From assembly GCA_030148805.1 (NCBI GenBank), contig JASBSS010000026.1, positions 62,001 to 126,000 of the forward strand: DNA of 64,000 bases, written 5' to 3'. This DNA is from Thiogranum sp. (lineage in GTDB: Bacteria > Pseudomonadota > Gammaproteobacteria > DSM-19610). Each line of letters begins with the position of its first letter. The first letter of the stretch is position 1. A program made the translations under genes and the position numbers. The notes below the pieces were generated by a model. That model made no database searches. It saw only the letters and a program-made list of their open reading frames with translations, and was not told the DNA's origin. Below, piece after piece: positions 40,200 to 49,968 of this stretch.

Positions 40200-42625
40200 G
40201 AAACTTGCTCCTCCTTTCGGTAGTTCGCCGGGAAATCATCCACACCGATCACAGCCTGTCTCGCGGCGATCGCCGATCGTACCTGGCCGGCCGCGTGTGA
40301 GTCGATTATATCCTTATCGACCGCCTCGACGAGACGGTCTTCGGGATCTCCGTCGCTCAGCAAGCCCTCGCGCATGGCCCGGCGCAGAGTTTTCAACACC
40401 GGCTGCGCAGCGGTGGCCTTTTCGAAAGCGGTTTCCAGGCGTGCCAAGGCGTCGTCGGGATTCGCCGGGAGGTAAAGCCCCTCGGTCAGACGATCGCGCG
40501 CCGATCCCCAGCGCAGGACAAGCTTGGCGGCGCGCTGCAGCAGTTTATCATTCGGCGCGGCATACACAGTTCCGAAAGGGAACAGCAGGAATTTCAGAAC
40601 CCGACCGTGCCAGCCGGCGGGGAGATTGGCGTACACTTCGAACAGTCGCGACTGAATGGTGAACAGGCAGTCGTGCAGCGCCCATTCGAGCAATGGACGG
40701 TCGGCGCTCTGCCGGCCCTGATCGGAGAAACGTTTCAGCGCCGCGGAGGCCAGATACAGATGACTGAGTACGTCGCCCAGCCGGGCGGACAGCGATTCGC
40801 GTCGTTTCAGGCCGCCGCCGAGCGACAACAGCGCCACCTCGGCGGTCACCGCGAAGGCGGCCGACATCCGGGTCAGTTGACGGTAGTAGTAGGCTTCCTG
40901 CCGCGCTGCCGGCACCCGGGCGAAGCGCGCACCGCTGAGACCGTGGAAGCTCGCGCGGGCGATGTTGCTCAGCAGCAGGCGCAGGTGGGCAAACAGGGCG
41001 CGGTCGAATTCGACCAGGTCGGCGCGCTGAGCGCTCTGAACTTCCTGCAGCAGATAGGGGTGGCAGCGCAGCGCGCCCTGGCCGAAAATAATCAGGCTGC
41101 GAGTCAGGATATTGGCCCCCTCGACGGTGATGCTGATGGGGATGGCCTGGTAGACGCGCGCCAGATAATTGCTGGGCCCCATGCAGATGCCGCGACCGCC
41201 ATGAATATCCATGGCGTCGTCGATGGCTTTGCGCATTCGTTCGGTCAGATGATATTTGACAATGGCCGAGGCGACAGCGGGTTTCTCGTGGCGGTCCACC
41301 GCCAGCGTGGTCAGACCGCGGGCGGCGTCCATCAGATACGCATTGCCGGCAATGCGCCCCAGCACCTCGGCGACGCCCTCGAAGTTGCCGATCGGCGTTT
41401 TGAACTGTTTGCGCACGGCGGCGTAGGCGCCGCTGGTGCGCGCCGCGAGTTTGCCCGCGCCGGTGCTGAGGGCGGGCAGCGAGATGGCGCGCCCATCGGC
41501 CAGGCATTCCATCAACATGCGCCAGCCCTGACCGATCCGCTCCCGTCCGCCGATAACCCATTCCAGGGGAATGATGACATCACGGCCGCGATTGGGACCG
41601 TTCATGAACGCCTGGTTGAGCGGTAAATGGCGATTGCCGATTTCGATCCCCGGGGTGTCGGTGGGGATCAGCGCCAGGGTGATGCCGAGGTCGGTGGTCT
41701 CACCCAGCAGGTGGTCTGGGTCATACAGTTTAAAGGCCAGGCCCAGCACCGTCGCCACCGGACCGAGGGTGATATAGCGTTTTTCCCAGTTGAGGCGGAT
41801 GCAAAGTCGTTGTTCGCCGTCGACGCCTTGCCGGCAGATCACACCGCGGTCGGGCATGGCGGCGGCGTCGCTGCCCGCTTCCGGTCCGGTGAGGGCGAAA
41901 CAGGGGATTTCCTCACCGCGTGCCAGCCGCGGCAGATAGTGGTTTTTCTGTTCCTCGGTGCCGTAGTTGAGCAGCAGTTGCGCCGGCCCGAGAGAATTGG
42001 GCACCATCGTCGTCACCGCCGCGGTGATACTGCGTCCGGCGATTTTCATCACCACGCTGGAATGCCCGTGGGCACTGAACTCAAGACCGCCATAACGTTT
42101 CGGTATGATCATACCGAAAAAGCGCTCCTGCTTGAGATAGCGCCAGACTTCCGCCGGCAGGTCGTGCAGCTGCTCGGTGATCTGCCAGTCGTCTATCATG
42201 GAACACAGTGTTTCCACCGGTCCGTCGAGGAATTCCTGTTCCGTGGCACTCAGCTGGGGTGGCGGGTAGTCGAGCAAACGGGCCCAATCGGGATGGCCGC
42301 CGAACAGCTGCGCTTCCCACCAGAGGGTGCCGGCTTCCAGCGCCTCGCGTTCCGTCTCGGACATGGGCGGCATCATCTGGCGGAAGCGTCGCAGTACGGC
42401 GGCTGAGACCCAAGATCGGCGAAGGCGCGCAATACCGAGGATTAGCGCCGGCGGCAGGAATACCAGCCACAATAGCGCCCACACCCAGCTCCCCGCGGTG
42501 TGCCACAACGGCCAAGCGAGCAGATAGCCAGCGCCCGCGACCGCCCAGGCCCAGCCAGGAACACGGGCCGCGGCCAGCAGCCACGCCGCGGCGCCCAATA
42601 CCAGCAGTTCAATTACAATCGCCAT
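40148..42625 (-). CDS. fadE: Acyl-CoA dehydrogenase FadE
   Basis: FadE performs the first oxidation of acyl-CoA and passes electrons to the membrane ETF system. The 825-residue protein has two or three hydrophobic N-terminal segments (residues about 2-65), typical of FadE, then the dehydrogenase core with CFALTGPEAGSDA, WEKRYITLGPVAT and the region MDIHGGRGICMGPSNYLARVYQ. The long C-terminal DUF1974 extension is present. The gene starts 10 bases after the stop of the YiiX-like gene. Confidence 0.95.
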   Translation of the reverse strand: MAIVIELLVLGAAAWLLAAARVPGWAWAVAGAGYLLAWPLWHTAGSWVWALLWLVFLPPALILGIARLRRSWVSAAVLRRFRQMMPPMSETEREALEAGTLWWEAQLFGGHPDWARLLDYPPPQLSATEQEFLDGPVETLCSMIDDWQITEQLHDLPAEVWRYLKQERFFGMIIPKRYGGLEFSAHGHSSVVMKIAGRSITAAVTTMVPNSLGPAQLLLNYGTEEQKNHYLPRLARGEEIPCFALTGPEAGSDAAAMPDRGVICRQGVDGEQRLCIRLNWEKRYITLGPVATVLGLAFKLYDPDHLLGETTDLGITLALIPTDTPGIEIGNRHLPLNQAFMNGPNRGRDVIIPLEWVIGGRERIGQGWRMLMECLADGRAISLPALSTGAGKLAARTSGAYAAVRKQFKTPIGNFEGVAEVLGRIAGNAYLMDAARGLTTLAVDRHEKPAVASAIVKYHLTERMRKAIDDAMDIHGGRGICMGPSNYLARVYQAIPISITVEGANILTRSLIIFGQGALRCHPYLLQEVQSAQRADLVEFDRALFAHLRLLLSNIARASFHGLSGARFARVPAARQEAYYYRQLTRMSAAFAVTAEVALLSLGGGLKRRESLSARLGDVLSHLYLASAALKRFSDQGRQSADRPLLEWALHDCLFTIQSRLFEVYANLPAGWHGRVLKFLLFPFGTVYAAPNDKLLQRAAKLVLRWGSARDRLTEGLYLPANPDDALARLETAFEKATAAQPVLKTLRRAMREGLLSDGDPEDRLVEAVDKDIIDSHAAGQVRSAIAARQAVIGVDDFPANYRKEEQVSWQNASTPSPQAGQSTS

Positions 42626-42635
42626 CTCGCCTCCC

Positions 42636-43574
42636 TCAGGAAGTTCCGGCCTTGTCCGCGCCGGCGGGCTCGGTTATGGGTGTGGGCGCCACCTCCGGCG
42701 TCATAGCCGGTTCCTGTGGGTCCGTCGCGACCGCCGCGGCAGGGGGGGCCAGTGTCTCGACGTAGCAATCGCCTTCGGTGTTGCAAATCCGTCCGTCGAG
42801 GGCCCACGGCAATTCGCGGTAGGACGAATATTTGCTGAAATCCAGCAACGGACATTTGATGATGTCGAAATAGGGCGAATAATCGAAATCCCGCGGTGTG
42901 AACAGGCGCGTATTGCGGGGGATCATCCGCAGTCGGCCCAGGTCGTCGCGCTCCAGTACAGGCAGCAGAGGAAACTTCACCGAGGCGAATGCCGCGGCGA
43001 TCATTGACGAACACACGGAGCGGGTCGGCGAGCCGGCGTTGTGCTGAAACAGGCTGGAGCGCCAGCGCCGGGGAATGAAGCTGTAGGGAAAGAGAAAGCG
43101 CGCCAGGTCGAGCAGTTGCCTCAGATCGTACTCGAACCCCAGATGCTGGAGCGCGAATTTCAATACCTGCTGGGCGTCTTGCCGCGACAAGCCCACCGGG
43201 CGACACACGCGTAGGGAGTCCTCGCGGTACTTGCTAAGTGGGTTGACCACGGTACCTTCGCCCAGCCACGCCTCGATCAGCAACTGTTCGTTGGGATCGC
43301 CGGTATAGAACGACAGGACCTTCTCGCGCAGCTCTTCGTCGTCGATGTCATGGATGCGCCCGATATACAGCGCCGAGTGGGACCAGGGGCTCTGGGTCAC
43401 GGTGCGAATGATTTCCGAGATGCGGCTGCGGCCTTCGACCAACAACACATCGCACGGGCGTATCTCGTAGCGGATACGGTCGAAATCGCACATTGGCGAG
43501 GAAGCGCGATAGCGTTCGTTCGTCAGCCAGGCGACGATCTTCTTGCCCAGCCAGGCCGCGGGATTCAGCCCCAT
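42636..43574 (-). CDS. YiiX/YebB-like NlpC/P60-superfamily hydrolase
   Basis: The 312-residue protein has the permuted papain-like arrangement: PCDVLLVEG near residue 40, the catalytic histidine in SPWSHSALYIG near 65, the acidic EAWLGEG near 100 and the nucleophile cysteine in RSVCSSMIAAAF near 190. A Pro/Ala/Thr-rich tail ends the protein. No signal peptide is visible. The superfamily includes amidases and lipid acyltransferases such as LRAT. It is the first gene of the fadE operon, which points to a lipid or acyl-amide substrate. GGAGG precedes the ATG by four bases. Confidence 0.82.
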   Translation of the reverse strand: MGLNPAAWLGKKIVAWLTNERYRASSPMCDFDRIRYEIRPCDVLLVEGRSRISEIIRTVTQSPWSHSALYIGRIHDIDDEELREKVLSFYTGDPNEQLLIEAWLGEGTVVNPLSKYREDSLRVCRPVGLSRQDAQQVLKFALQHLGFEYDLRQLLDLARFLFPYSFIPRRWRSSLFQHNAGSPTRSVCSSMIAAAFASVKFPLLPVLERDDLGRLRMIPRNTRLFTPRDFDYSPYFDIIKCPLLDFSKYSSYRELPWALDGRICNTEGDCYVETLAPPAAAVATDPQEPAMTPEVAPTPITEPAGADKAGTS

Positions 43575-43733
43575 ACAACCTCCGTGCCTGCAAAGCCGCG
43601 ATGTCCGTACCTGCAGTTAGACCACGCCCTGCGCGCTGCATTGTCGGGCTGGCAAATCAGGTCAGGTATATTTAAAGATAGCGGCATTTTTCGCGCAGGG
43701 CTGAGGAGACTTGATGAATTCCCGCGAAACCAA

Positions 43734-44855
43734 TCAGTTGTACTCCAGTGCCAGGGTCACCGCGCGCTCCAGAACGGATTCAGGGGTATAGAAATGGGGA
43801 GAAAAACGCACTCCGCCGCCGCGCAGTGCGCAGACCACGCCCGCCTCCTGGAGGTGCTGATACAGGGCCGGGGGGTCGATGTCCGGGCGGGCGAAAGTGA
43901 CAATGCCCGCGCGCCGCTCGGGCTGCTTTTCGGATAAAATAATGGCTGAATTATTCTCAAGTTTTTCAATTAAATAAGATATTTTTCTAGAAACTTTTTC
44001 AGCGATTGTCGGGATCCCGACTTCCAGTAGCAGGCCAACGCTGGCATGCAGGGCGTGGATGCCCAGCATATTGGGGCTCCCGCACTCGAAACGGCGCGCG
44101 TGATCCGCCGGTCGCCACTCGCGCGCGCCGAAATCACCCATCTGCGCGACCATGTGCCAGCCGTACTGGCGCAGCGCCAGGCGCTGCAGCCAGTCGCGGC
44201 GACAATAGAACACCGCCAGACCCTCGGGGCCGAGCATCCATTTGTGACCGTCGGCCATGGCGAAATCCGCCTGACAGGCCTGTACGTCGAACGGGCGGGC
44301 GCCGATGCTTTGTATGGCGTCGACACAAAACGCGATGTCGCGCGCGCGACAGGCCGCCCCCAGGGTTGGCAGATCGAGCGCGAAGCCGGAGCTGTACTGG
44401 ACCGCGCTGACCGACACCAGCCGGGTGCGCGAACTGAGGCTGCCGATGATCGTCTCCTCGGCTCGCGGCCGATCGCCGATATCGGCTTCGATCACCCGCA
44501 CGCCCAGTTCGTGCAACGATTCCCAGACAATGCGGTTGGACGGGAACTCCTCGTTGGTGATCACGATTTCGTCGCCGGCTTGCCAGTCGATGCCCCAGGC
44601 GACCACCGACAGGGCTTCCGAGGTGCTTTTGAGCAGCGCGATTTCGTCTTCGCCATCGGCATTGATCAGGGTGCGCAACCGAGCCCGCAGCTCCTGCTCC
44701 ACGCCGAGCCAGCGGGCGTAGTGGCGGGAGCCGACGGCGGCGTTTTCCCGGGCAAAGTCGGTCACCGCGCGCGCAGTACGCTGCGGCCAGGGCGATACCG
44801 CCGCATGATTCAGGTAGCACAAGCGCTCTTCCAGGGGAAATTCCGTCTGGTACAT
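43734..44855 (-). CDS. Class V aminotransferase-fold PLP enzyme
   Basis: The 373-residue protein resembles cysteine desulfurases and kynureninase-like enzymes. It has LNHAAVSPWP at the start, SVVAWGI in the cofactor region, DAIQSIGARPFDV and the PLP lysine in MADGHKWMLGPEG. The active-site cysteine loop of classical IscS/SufS desulfurases is not seen, so the reaction is open. A local AT-rich patch at 43927-44003 stands out from the GC-rich rest but keeps the frame. It is a single gene flanked by 150-base gaps. Confidence 0.88.
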   Translation of the reverse strand: MYQTEFPLEERLCYLNHAAVSPWPQRTARAVTDFARENAAVGSRHYARWLGVEQELRARLRTLINADGEDEIALLKSTSEALSVVAWGIDWQAGDEIVITNEEFPSNRIVWESLHELGVRVIEADIGDRPRAEETIIGSLSSRTRLVSVSAVQYSSGFALDLPTLGAACRARDIAFCVDAIQSIGARPFDVQACQADFAMADGHKWMLGPEGLAVFYCRRDWLQRLALRQYGWHMVAQMGDFGAREWRPADHARRFECGSPNMLGIHALHASVGLLLEVGIPTIAEKVSRKISYLIEKLENNSAIILSEKQPERRAGIVTFARPDIDPPALYQHLQEAGVVCALRGGGVRFSPHFYTPESVLERAVTLALEYN

Positions 44856-45012
44856 GCCGTGTTAGTGTGGAGCACTGGGCAAATAGCCGGCGCGAGGTGC
44901 CCGCAGGCGGGGGAGATGGAGGCGAATGCTGACAGTATGGTTGTTCATGAAATTTTTCAGCCCAACGGCTCGCTTGATTATGGCAGCCAGTCGCCGCTTT
45001 GGGTAGCTTTGG

Positions 45013-46080
45013 CTAAAGCCAGCGGCGCACCAGCCAGCCGGTCCATTCGCGCAGTTTCTGGCTGCGCGGGCGGTGGGCCCAGGTCTCGGCGTTGATTTCC
45101 TCGCTGCTCGCAAGGTCGGTTTGAAACTGGTCGACCAGTTGGCGGCACAGCTGCGGGTCGTGGGTGAACAGGTTGAGTTCATAGTTGAGCAGAAAACTGC
45201 GATAGTCGAGGTTGGCGGTACCCACGGTGGCATACGTGTTGTCCACGACCAGGGTTTTTGCGTGCAGCAACCGCGGCTGATATTCATAGATTCTCACCCC
45301 GCAGGCGAGCAACCTGGCGTAGGCCGCGCGCGCGGCCCACTGGGCCAGGCGGACATCACTGACACCGGGAACCAGCAGGCGCACGTCGACCCCGCGGGTC
45401 GCGGCAGCGGCGATCTGACGGCGGATGCGACGCTCCGGCACGAAATACGGTGTGGTGATGAGAATCGATTCGCGGGCGTGTGACAGCATGCTGGCAAAGG
45501 TGCCGTTGAGCAGGCGTCGTGCCCCGCGCATGTAGTTGGTCAGCAGCAGATCGTTGCCAACGGCCCGGGGGACGTGCGGGCGCTTGCGTCGCCGCCAGAA
45601 ACGCTCGAACAGAGAGTGCGCTTCCTGGGCAAGCGGGCCGTCAAAACGAATGTGGGTGTCGCGCCAGCACTGGTCGCCGAAAGCCCGGCGGGAGCTTTGG
45701 CGGTGGATGTTGAAGCCGCCGAGAAAGGCGCAGGCGCCGTCGACCACCAGCAGCTTGCGGTGATCGCGACGGTTATAGCGCCACGGGCGGCGCCAGTCCC
45801 AGCGGTGGAACCATTTCAACGCGACGCCGGATTCGCGCAGACGGCGCGACAACTGGCGAGAGTGCCAGAAGAGCGACCCCGCGGCATCCAGCTGCACCCG
45901 CACCCTCAGCCCGGCGGCGGCTTTTTCGCCCAGCGCGGCGACAAAGCGCCGGCCGACCTCGTCGAGGCTGAAGATGTAACACTCCAGCAGAATCTCCTCT
46001 CGCGCCGCCGCGATCGCCGCCAGCATCGCGTCGTACAACGCGTCGCCATCGGTGTACAGCTCGAAGTTTACCCCCGTCAA
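45013..46080 (-). CDS. Phospholipase D-family cardiolipin synthase (ClsB-like)
   Basis: The 355-residue protein has two HKD motifs: HRKLLVVDGACAFLGG near residue 108 and HAKTLVVDNTYATVGT near 272. There is no N-terminal membrane region, as in ClsB rather than ClsA. Such enzymes join phosphatidylglycerol with another phospholipid to make cardiolipin. The start is a TTG at 46080 without a ribosome site, so the first residues are uncertain. Confidence 0.9.
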   Translation of the reverse strand: MTGVNFELYTDGDALYDAMLAAIAAAREEILLECYIFSLDEVGRRFVAALGEKAAAGLRVRVQLDAAGSLFWHSRQLSRRLRESGVALKWFHRWDWRRPWRYNRRDHRKLLVVDGACAFLGGFNIHRQSSRRAFGDQCWRDTHIRFDGPLAQEAHSLFERFWRRRKRPHVPRAVGNDLLLTNYMRGARRLLNGTFASMLSHARESILITTPYFVPERRIRRQIAAAATRGVDVRLLVPGVSDVRLAQWAARAAYARLLACGVRIYEYQPRLLHAKTLVVDNTYATVGTANLDYRSFLLNYELNLFTHDPQLCRQLVDQFQTDLASSEEINAETWAHRPRSQKLREWTGWLVRRWL

Positions 46081-46161
46081 GACGGTCGGTCGACAGCGGC
46101 CCGCTGCGGCGGGCCACCACGCTTTGTCAGCGAACTCGGAGCATTGGCCTCCGGCATATTC

Positions 46162-46587
46162 CTACAAATAGCCGCGTACCACCTCTGGTGATTTTTGCAC
46201 CAGGTTCTTGTCCACCTGACGCGAAACCAGGGACATGACCTCCTTGCTGAGAGTATGTCGCAGGTTGCCCAGAAAAGCCGGCGGTGCGATCAACACCAAG
46301 CGGTCGAAGTTGCTGCTGGTCCGGGCGCTTTCGAGATAACTGGCCAGTTCCCTGGCAAACTCCAATGACTCGTGATCCTTGGCGCTGATTTTGTTTTCCA
46401 GTACGTGGCGTCCCTGGCCGACGCTGCCGCCGTCGCTGCCCGCGGTGTCGGTAACCAGATCGCCTTCGTGCATGCGGCATTCCGGGTGCACTAATGCGTC
46501 GATTTCGGTGATCGGTGAACGCCGTCCATTGGCTTTGTAAACCTTGGCCCGACTGCTTTCTGCGACAAGAATCCACGTCTTAGACAT
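46162..46587 (-). CDS. Host-attachment family protein (baeRF-like)
   Basis: This 141-residue protein fits the family named after a protein required for attachment to host cells. It begins TWILVAESSRAKVY and contains SLEFARELASYLE and LVLIAPPAFLGNLR, giving an alpha/beta fold related to archaeal-eukaryotic release factor domains. The real role is unknown. It has an excellent AAGGAG site. A CTATACT element at 46633-46639 on the minus strand may be an RpoS-type -10. Confidence 0.85.
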   Translation of the reverse strand: MSKTWILVAESSRAKVYKANGRRSPITEIDALVHPECRMHEGDLVTDTAGSDGGSVGQGRHVLENKISAKDHESLEFARELASYLESARTSSNFDRLVLIAPPAFLGNLRHTLSKEVMSLVSRQVDKNLVQKSPEVVRGYL

Positions 46588-46789
46588 AAATCAGCTCCTT
46601 CTTTAAGCAACTACAGTAGCTCTCTGTGTCGAAGTATAGACTGCCCTTGAGCCTAGGAAATCGCGGCCGGCAATACAATCCCGTTGGCGGCAACACGCCG
46701 CGCAGGACATATCCCACAGGCCGGCCCGGATACTCCCGCAAGGGTTCTGGTGCAAGCCGCGTATTTCCTGTGACATCAGCCACATCGGC

Positions 46790-46806
46790 GCGGGGCCGAG
46801 CCCCGC
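46790..46806 (-). terminator. GC hairpin after cusA, possible terminator
   Basis: GCGGGGC and GCCCCGC form a 7-bp stem with a 3-base loop, just after the cusA stop. There is no T-run, so it may only protect the 3' end or work with Rho. Confidence 0.35.
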
Positions 46807-46812
46807 CAGTGC

Positions 46813-49800
46813 CTACTCACCGCCCTGACGGCGCAGCGCTCGCTGCCGCCACAGGAGATACGTGGCGGGAATCACCATCAGTGTGAGCACTGTCGCGCTC
46901 AGCATGCCGCCGACCATGGGCGCGGCGATGCGGCGCATGACCTCGGAGCCGGTGCCATGGCCCAGCATAATGGGTAGCAGGCCGGCAATGATGGCCGCCA
47001 CCGTCATCATGATGGGGCGCACGCGCAATAACGCGCCTTCTATGATCGCCGTACGCAAGTTGTCGCGGTTCATCGGGCGTTTTTCCGCCAGCGCCAGTTG
47101 CTGGTGGCGGCGAAACGCCTGGTTGAGATAGACCAGCATGACCACGCCGATTTCCACCGAGACACCGGCCAGCGCGATGAACCCGACTCCTACTGCCACC
47201 GATAAGTCGTAGTGCAGCCAGTAGAGCAGCCAGATACCGCCGACCAAGGCCAGCGGCAGGGTGGCCAGAATGATCAATACCTCTGACATGCGACGGAAAT
47301 TCAGGTAAAGCAAAAGCACGATAATCGCCAGGGTCACCGGAACGACGGTGGAGAGGCGTTCCTTGGCACGCTCCATGTATTCGTACTGACCGGACCAGTT
47401 GAGCGAGTAACCCGCGGGCAGCTTCACCTGTTCGGCGACCACCTGTTTGGCTTCCTTGACATAGGAGCCCAGGTCGCGGTCCTGGATGTCGATATAAATC
47501 CAGCCGTTGAGTCGGGCGTTTTCGCTCTTGATCATGCCGGGCCCGTCGACGATACTGACTTTGGCGACGTCGCCCAGTGCGATCTGTGCGCCGATGGGAG
47601 TCTGGATCGGCAGCTCGGCCAGTTTGGTCTGCGAGTCGCGCAAGGCTCGGGGATAGCGCAGATTCACCGGGTACCGTTCCAGGCCCTCGATGCTCTCGGT
47701 GACGTTCATGCCGCCGACCGCGGTGCGGACGATTTCCTGGATGTCGGCGATGTTCAATCCATAGCGCGAGGCCGCGACACGGTCGATATCCACCAGCACG
47801 TAACGTCCGCCGACCACACGTTCGGAAAACACCGAGACGGTACCCCGCACGGGTTTCAACGCGCGCTCGATCTCCTCGCCGACTTTCTGGATCACCTTCA
47901 GATCGGGTCCGGCGACCTTGACGCCGACAGGCGTCTTGATGCCGGTGGCCAGCATGTCGATGCGGTTCTTGATCGGCATCACCCAGGCGTTGCTCATTCC
48001 GGGTACCTGCACCAGCGCATCGAGTTCGCGGCGGAGCTTGTCCATGGTCATCCCTGGTCGCCATTGGTCACGCGGCTTCAACTGAATAGTGGTCTCCACC
48101 ATCGTCAGCGGCGCGGGGTCGGTGGCCGACTCGGCGCGGCCCATCTTCCCGAATACCCGCGCGACTTCGGGTACGGTCTTGATCAGTCGGTCGGTCTGTT
48201 GCAACACCTGCTGCGCCTTGCCGATGGAGACGGCGGGAAAGGCGCTGGGCATGTAGAGCAGGTCTCCCTCGTCCAGGTCCGGCATGAATTCCGACCCGAG
48301 GCTGCTTTGCATGGGCCACCAGCCCGTCAGCGGCCAGAGCATCGACACGGCAGTCAAGGCCGATACCAACAGGACGGTTTTGGGGGCGCGCAATATCCAG
48401 TTGATAAGTGGCCTGTAGAGCGCGATCAGCAGACGGTTAAGCGGATTTCTGTCCTCGGCGATGATCTTTCCGCGAATGAAATAGCCCATCAGCACCGGCA
48501 CCAGGGTGATCGACAAACCGGCGGCACCCGCCATGGCATAGGTCTTGGTGAAAGCCAGGGGCGAAAACAGGCGCCCCTCCTGAGCCTCGAGGGTGAAGAC
48601 GGGAAGAAAACTCAGGGTGATGATCAGCAGGGAGAAAAACAGCGCGGGACCGACTTCGGCGGACGCCTCGGCCATGATCTGCCAGCGATTCTTGTCATTG
48701 ATGGCATTGTGCTCAATATGCTTGTGCACATTCTCTATCATGACAATGGCGGCATCGACCATCGCGCCGATGGCGATGGCGATGCCGCCCAGTGACATGA
48801 TATTCGCGTTGATGCCCTGAGCGTGCATGACGATAAAGGCCACCAATATGCCCACCGGAAGGCTGAAGATCACCACCAGCGCCGAGCGGATATGGAACAA
48901 AAACACGGCGCACACCAGCACCACCACGATGAATTCCTCGATCAGCTTCTCCTGCAGCGTGTCGATGGCGCGCATGATCAGGCCGGAACGGTCGTAGGTA
49001 GGCACGATCTCCACGCCTTCGGGCAGGCTGCGGGAGAGTTCGGCGAGCTTGTTCTTCACGCCCTCGATGGTGCTCAGCGCGTTTTCGCCCCAACGCATGA
49101 TCACCACGCCGCCGACCACTTCGCCTTCGCCATCGAGTTCGGCCAGACCCCGACGCATTTGCGGGCCGACGCGCACCTCGGCGATATCGCTCAAGACTAT
49201 GGGGGTGCCGTTGGCGTTGATACCGATGGGGATGTCCCGCAGTTGTTCAACCCCCTTGATGTAGCCGGTGGCGCGCACCATGTATTCCGCCTCGGCCATT
49301 TCGATGACCGAACCGCCGACCTCCTGGTTGCCCTGCTGGATGGCGGTTTTCACCTTGGCTAGCGGAATACCGTAGGCGCGCAAACGGTCCGGGTCGACGA
49401 CCACTTGATATTGCTTGACCATGCCGCCGATGGTGGCCACTTCGGAGACGCCGGGAACGGTCTGCAACTCGAACTTCAAGAACCAGTCCTGCAAGCTGCG
49501 CAGTTGGGAGATGTCGTGCTTGCCGCTGCGGTCGACCAGCGCATATTCATAGACCCAGCCGACGCCGGTGGCGTCCGGACCCAGCGCGGGGGTGGCGGCG
49601 GCGGGGAGTCGACTCTGCACCTGGCTGAGATATTCAAGCACTCGCGATCGCGCCCAATAGAGGTCGGTTCCGTCCTCGAACAGCACATAGACATAGGAAT
49701 CGCCGAAAAACGAATAGCCGCGCACCGTGGTTGCCTTGGGCACGGAAAGCATGGTGGTGGTCAGCGGGTAAGTCACCTGATCCTCCACCACCTGTGGGGC

Positions 49801-49968
49801 CTGTCCGGGATAGCTGGTCTTGATGATCACCTGGACATCGGAGAGATCGGGGATGGCATCGAGCGGCGTGTTTTTGATCGAATACACGCCCCAACCGACC
49901 AGAATCACCGTGAGCAGCAGAACCAGAAACCGGTTGTTGACCGACCAGCGGATAATGTCAGCGATCAT
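46813..49968 (-). CDS. cusA: Copper/silver efflux RND transporter CusA
   Basis: CusA pumps Cu(I) or Ag(I) from the periplasm or cytoplasm through the CusB/CusC conduit. The 1051-residue protein follows E. coli CusA nearly word for word in its N-terminal porter region ([31 protein letters not shown]). The three metal-binding methionines are conserved in [19 protein letters not shown] and NRIDMLATG. Twelve membrane segments are expected; the first is at residues 12-30. The ATG overlaps the cusB stop as ATGA. Confidence 0.95.
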   Translation of the reverse strand: MIADIIRWSVNNRFLVLLLTVILVGWGVYSIKNTPLDAIPDLSDVQVIIKTSYPGQAPQVVEDQVTYPLTTTMLSVPKATTVRGYSFFGDSYVYVLFEDGTDLYWARSRVLEYLSQVQSRLPAAATPALGPDATGVGWVYEYALVDRSGKHDISQLRSLQDWFLKFELQTVPGVSEVATIGGMVKQYQVVVDPDRLRAYGIPLAKVKTAIQQGNQEVGGSVIEMAEAEYMVRATGYIKGVEQLRDIPIGINANGTPIVLSDIAEVRVGPQMRRGLAELDGEGEVVGGVVIMRWGENALSTIEGVKNKLAELSRSLPEGVEIVPTYDRSGLIMRAIDTLQEKLIEEFIVVVLVCAVFLFHIRSALVVIFSLPVGILVAFIVMHAQGINANIMSLGGIAIAIGAMVDAAIVMIENVHKHIEHNAINDKNRWQIMAEASAEVGPALFFSLLIITLSFLPVFTLEAQEGRLFSPLAFTKTYAMAGAAGLSITLVPVLMGYFIRGKIIAEDRNPLNRLLIALYRPLINWILRAPKTVLLVSALTAVSMLWPLTGWWPMQSSLGSEFMPDLDEGDLLYMPSAFPAVSIGKAQQVLQQTDRLIKTVPEVARVFGKMGRAESATDPAPLTMVETTIQLKPRDQWRPGMTMDKLRRELDALVQVPGMSNAWVMPIKNRIDMLATGIKTPVGVKVAGPDLKVIQKVGEEIERALKPVRGTVSVFSERVVGGRYVLVDIDRVAASRYGLNIADIQEIVRTAVGGMNVTESIEGLERYPVNLRYPRALRDSQTKLAELPIQTPIGAQIALGDVAKVSIVDGPGMIKSENARLNGWIYIDIQDRDLGSYVKEAKQVVAEQVKLPAGYSLNWSGQYEYMERAKERLSTVVPVTLAIIVLLLYLNFRRMSEVLIILATLPLALVGGIWLLYWLHYDLSVAVGVGFIALAGVSVEIGVVMLVYLNQAFRRHQQLALAEKRPMNRDNLRTAIIEGALLRVRPIMMTVAAIIAGLLPIMLGHGTGSEVMRRIAAPMVGGMLSATVLTLMVIPATYLLWRQRALRRQGGE

